Assembly (NCBI RefSeq): GCF_015062905.1
Contig: NZ_SUTK01000060.1
Coordinates: 1-8,295, forward strand
DNA length: 8,295 nucleotides
Direction of reading: 5' to 3'
Source of the DNA: Methanobrevibacter thaueri
GTDB taxonomy: Archaea; Methanobacteriota; Methanobacteria; Methanobacteriales; Methanobacteriaceae
In this document: one piece after another, positions 5,520-8,295 of the stretch
Layout: each line of letters opens with the position of its first letter
Numbering within the stretch: the first letter of the stretch is position 1
Made by a program: the position numbers and the translations under genes
The notes under the pieces: generated by a model
Told to the model about the DNA's origin: nothing
Databases searched by the model: none
Seen by the model: only the letters and a program-made list of their open reading frames with translations

Positions 5520-5523
5520 AAAC

Positions 5524-6951
5524 TTAGAATTTTTTAATGAGGTTTCCTTCACTGTCTACAATATCTACTTCAGCTAATCTCATTTGACTATCCATTGAGT
5601 GGGTAGCACAAGATAAACATGGGTCGTAAGCTCTGATAACCATTTCCATTAAGTTGAAGATGCTGTCATCCACTTCTACACCAGGTTTGATGTAATCTAA
5701 AGCAACTTGGTGAATACCCATTTCCATAGCTGGGTTGTTTTGGATTGTAGCTACAACAATGTTAGCATAGTTACATAATCCGTTGTCATCAGATTCGTAG
5801 TGGTGGATTAAAGTACCACGAGGAGCTTCGACAATACCCACACCTTTACCTTCGGTTCTTTCTAATTCATCAGGGAATTTTTTACCAGATAAATCTTCTT
5901 CTAATGCTGCAGCAGCACATTCAGCGGATGCTAATAATTCGATGAGTCTAGCATAGTTGAATAATAATGGTGCTTGAGCATATCCGAAAGCGTCACGGAA
6001 AGCTTTGAGAGCTTCTTGTGCGAGAGGTGCTTCTTTAGGCATTTGATCACAGACGTTGATCCTGGATAATGGTGCTACTCTGTAAATACCTTCTGGGTAT
6101 CCCATTTCTTTAATGTAAGGGAATTTTAACCAGGAGTAAGGTTTTACGTGTTCAGCAACATAGTCAGTGTACTCTTCGTTTCTGTATTCAAATAAGTCGC
6201 TTCCATCTTTGTCTTTGAATCTAATGTTACCATTATATACATCCCAAGTTCCATCAGGTTTTACGGTACCACAGTGTCTGGTGTCACCGAAGTTACCTAA
6301 TGAAGCAATTAAGTCGATGTTTTCTTCAAATACAGGAATAGCTAAGTCTAAAGTAGCTTGAGCTAATTCGACGTTCTGTTTTGCTCTTTCAAGTAAATCT
6401 TTTTGAGTGTCAGCGTCTAATTCGGTTGAGATACCACCAGGGGTGGATGAAGTAGGGTGAATAGGACGACCACCGATTTTTCTAACCATTTCAAGACCGT
6501 TTCTTCTGATGTTGATTGCTTGAAGTGCAATTTCAGGCATGTCTTTAATAACTTGGAAAACGTTTCTGGTTTTTCTAGTTCCGTTTGGAATGATTAAGTC
6601 AGGTGCTGCTAAGAAGTAGAAGTGAAGAGCGTGGGAGTGCATGTATGAACCCCAGTTCATGATTTCTCTCATTCTGTATGCAGCAGGTAAGATTTCGTAA
6701 TCGTCAAATCCGAAGATTTGGTCAACTGCTTTAGCAGCTGCTAAGTGGTGTTGTACATCACAAATACCACAAATACGAGGTACTAATCTTGGTAATTCTT
6801 CTACAGGACGACCTGTTAAGAATTTTTCAAAACCTCTGAATTCCATAACGTGTAATCTTGTTTCTTCTACGTTTCCAGCATCGTCGAGATGCACAGTAAT
6901 TTTAGCGTGTCCTTCAATACGAGTGACAGGCTCCATAGTAAGTTTAACCAT
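5524..6951 (-). CDS. mvhA: F420-non-reducing [NiFe] hydrogenase large subunit MvhA
   Basis: The 475-residue protein holds the NiFe(CN)2CO active site of the cytoplasmic hydrogenase that oxidises H2 for heterodisulfide reduction. The N-terminal signature is EPVTRIEGHAKITVHLDD. The L1 motif is PRICGICDVQHHLAAAKA with C61 and C64, and the L2 motif is DPCLSCATH with C445 and C448. These four cysteines are the nickel ligands; the L2 position is Cys, not selenocysteine. H451 is the usual end of the mature large subunit. The 24 residues after it are the expected peptide removed by a maturation protease once nickel is inserted; that protease is not encoded in this window. The gene starts 1 nt after the mvhG stop and its Shine-Dalgarno is encoded by the end of mvhG, so the two are probably translationally coupled, giving matched amounts of the heterodimer subunits. 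No truncation or odd residue is seen. Confidence 0.97.
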   Translation of the reverse strand: MVKLTMEPVTRIEGHAKITVHLDDAGNVEETRLHVMEFRGFEKFLTGRPVEELPRLVPRICGICDVQHHLAAAKAVDQIFGFDDYEILPAAYRMREIMNWGSYMHSHALHFYFLAAPDLIIPNGTRKTRNVFQVIKDMPEIALQAINIRRNGLEMVRKIGGRPIHPTSSTPGGISTELDADTQKDLLERAKQNVELAQATLDLAIPVFEENIDLIASLGNFGDTRHCGTVKPDGTWDVYNGNIRFKDKDGSDLFEYRNEEYTDYVAEHVKPYSWLKFPYIKEMGYPEGIYRVAPLSRINVCDQMPKEAPLAQEALKAFRDAFGYAQAPLLFNYARLIELLASAECAAAALEEDLSGKKFPDELERTEGKGVGIVEAPRGTLIHHYESDDNGLCNYANIVVATIQNNPAMEMGIHQVALDYIKPGVEVDDSIFNLMEMVIRAYDPCLSCATHSMDSQMRLAEVDIVDSEGNLIKKF

Positions 6952-6952
6952 T

Positions 6953-7879
<927 letters not shown>

Positions 7880-7885
7880 ATTAAA

Positions 7886-7892
7886 CTCCTCC
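7886..7892 (-). promoter_or_regulatory. Shine-Dalgarno that sets the mvhG start
   Basis: Minus-strand GGAGGAG, 6 nt before the ATG at 7879. It decides between that ATG and the in-frame ATG at 7909, which falls inside mvhD. Confidence 0.85.
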
Positions 7893-7895
7893 AAT

Positions 7896-8294
7896 TTATC
7901 CTTCAGCATCTAATTGTTGTTTTAATGGAGCTGGACCTAACTCTTTAATTCTGTTAACCATCATTTTAACAGCTTGAGAGAATTTTTCACCTTCGGATGC
8001 AGAAATCCAGTCGTGGTGAACTCTTTCTTTTCCAATTCCCATATCTTCAACTAATTTATAAATTAATCTCATTCTACGATCTAATTTGTAGTTACCTGCG
8101 TCATAATGGCAGTCACCCATGTGACATCCAGCTACAAATACCCCATCAGCACCTTCTTTAAATGCTTTTAAAATAAATTGTGGGTCAATTCTTCCAGAAC
8201 ACATTACACGAATAACTCTAATATTCGGTGGGTATTGCATACGTGCAGTACCAGCTGTGTCTGCTCCTCCATAGGAACACCAGTTGCAACAAAA
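7896..8294 (-). CDS. mvhD: F420-non-reducing hydrogenase iron-sulfur subunit MvhD, 5' end outside window
   Basis: The frame stays open upstream of the internal Met at 8240 to the right edge, giving 132 visible residues that begin FCCNWCSYGGADTAGTAR. The true N-terminus lies beyond the window, probably by only a few residues, since the family is about 140 residues. MvhD is a small [2Fe-2S] protein that bridges the MvhAG hydrogenase to HdrA of heterodisulfide reductase and feeds electrons to the bifurcating flavin. Candidate cluster cysteines are visible residues 2, 3 and 6 (FCCNWC), 32 (VMCSGR), and 57 and 62 (GCHMGDCHY). The family also occurs fused to formate dehydrogenase or HdrA in other organisms; here it is a stand-alone gene at the head of mvhDGAB. 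The promoter of the operon is outside the window. Its stop lies 16 nt before the mvhG start. Annotating from the Met at 8240 would wrongly drop the FCCNWC cysteines. Confidence 0.95.
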   Translation of the reverse strand, partial: FCCNWCSYGGADTAGTARMQYPPNIRVIRVMCSGRIDPQFILKAFKEGADGVFVAGCHMGDCHYDAGNYKLDRRMRLIYKLVEDMGIGKERVHHDWISASEGEKFSQAVKMMVNRIKELGPAPLKQQLDAEG

Positions 8295-8295
8295 C

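Noticed and set aside
5524..6951. Possible selenocysteine or split large subunit (VhuA/VhuU type)
   Set aside because: The L2 motif is encoded with ordinary Cys codons in one continuous frame; there is no in-frame TGA and no separate small L2 gene.
7880..7909. Upstream in-frame start for mvhG giving ten extra residues
   Set aside because: It lies inside mvhD and has no good Shine-Dalgarno, while the ATG at 7879 has GGAGGAG at ideal spacing and begins the family-typical sequence.

Overview
The window is AT-rich archaeal DNA from a hydrogenotrophic methanogen. The gene content and style fit Methanobacteriales, most likely Methanobrevibacter. The evidence is a eukaryote-like ribosomal protein L10e, a KEOPS Pcc1 subunit, TATA-like boxes with little leader sequence, and the mvhDGAB cluster for the F420-non-reducing [NiFe] hydrogenase in its canonical order. 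The species assignment is an inference from recalled family resemblance, not from a search.

Layout, left to right. The 5' part of rpl10e (minus strand, running off the left edge) diverges from pcc1 (plus) across about 200 bp of very AT-rich promoter DNA. A plus-strand gene follows for a B-box-like zinc-finger protein with a long Pro/Glu-rich linker and one hydrophobic segment near its C-terminus. It runs tail to tail into a minus-strand gene for an HxGH nucleotidyltransferase resembling TmcAL/YlbM (COG1323), and the two coding regions overlap by 11 bp. That gene diverges from pyrC (dihydroorotase, plus) over 83 bp that may share one TATA-like box. The right half, 4267 to the end, is one minus-strand operon: mvhD (5' end outside the window), mvhG, mvhA and mvhB. 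Its genes are 1 to 21 nt apart and it ends in a hairpin plus T-tracts facing the end of pyrC.

How the genes work together. MvhA and MvhG form the H2-oxidising hydrogenase. MvhD carries electrons to heterodisulfide reductase HdrABC, where flavin-based electron bifurcation couples CoM-S-S-CoB reduction to ferredoxin reduction. MvhB is a polyferredoxin with twelve cluster motifs. The left half holds translation and tRNA-modification functions (L10e, Pcc1, possibly the TmcAL-like protein), pyrimidine synthesis (PyrC) and one membrane protein of unknown role.

Most of the window is well-understood core metabolism. I see no CRISPR array, insertion sequence, integrase, tRNA, rRNA or defence cassette, and no stretch over 300 bp without a gene. 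The most interesting points are the zinc-finger/tail-anchor protein, a TmcAL-like enzyme in an archaeon, a degenerate ninth cluster motif in MvhB, and several exact palindromes at gene boundaries.
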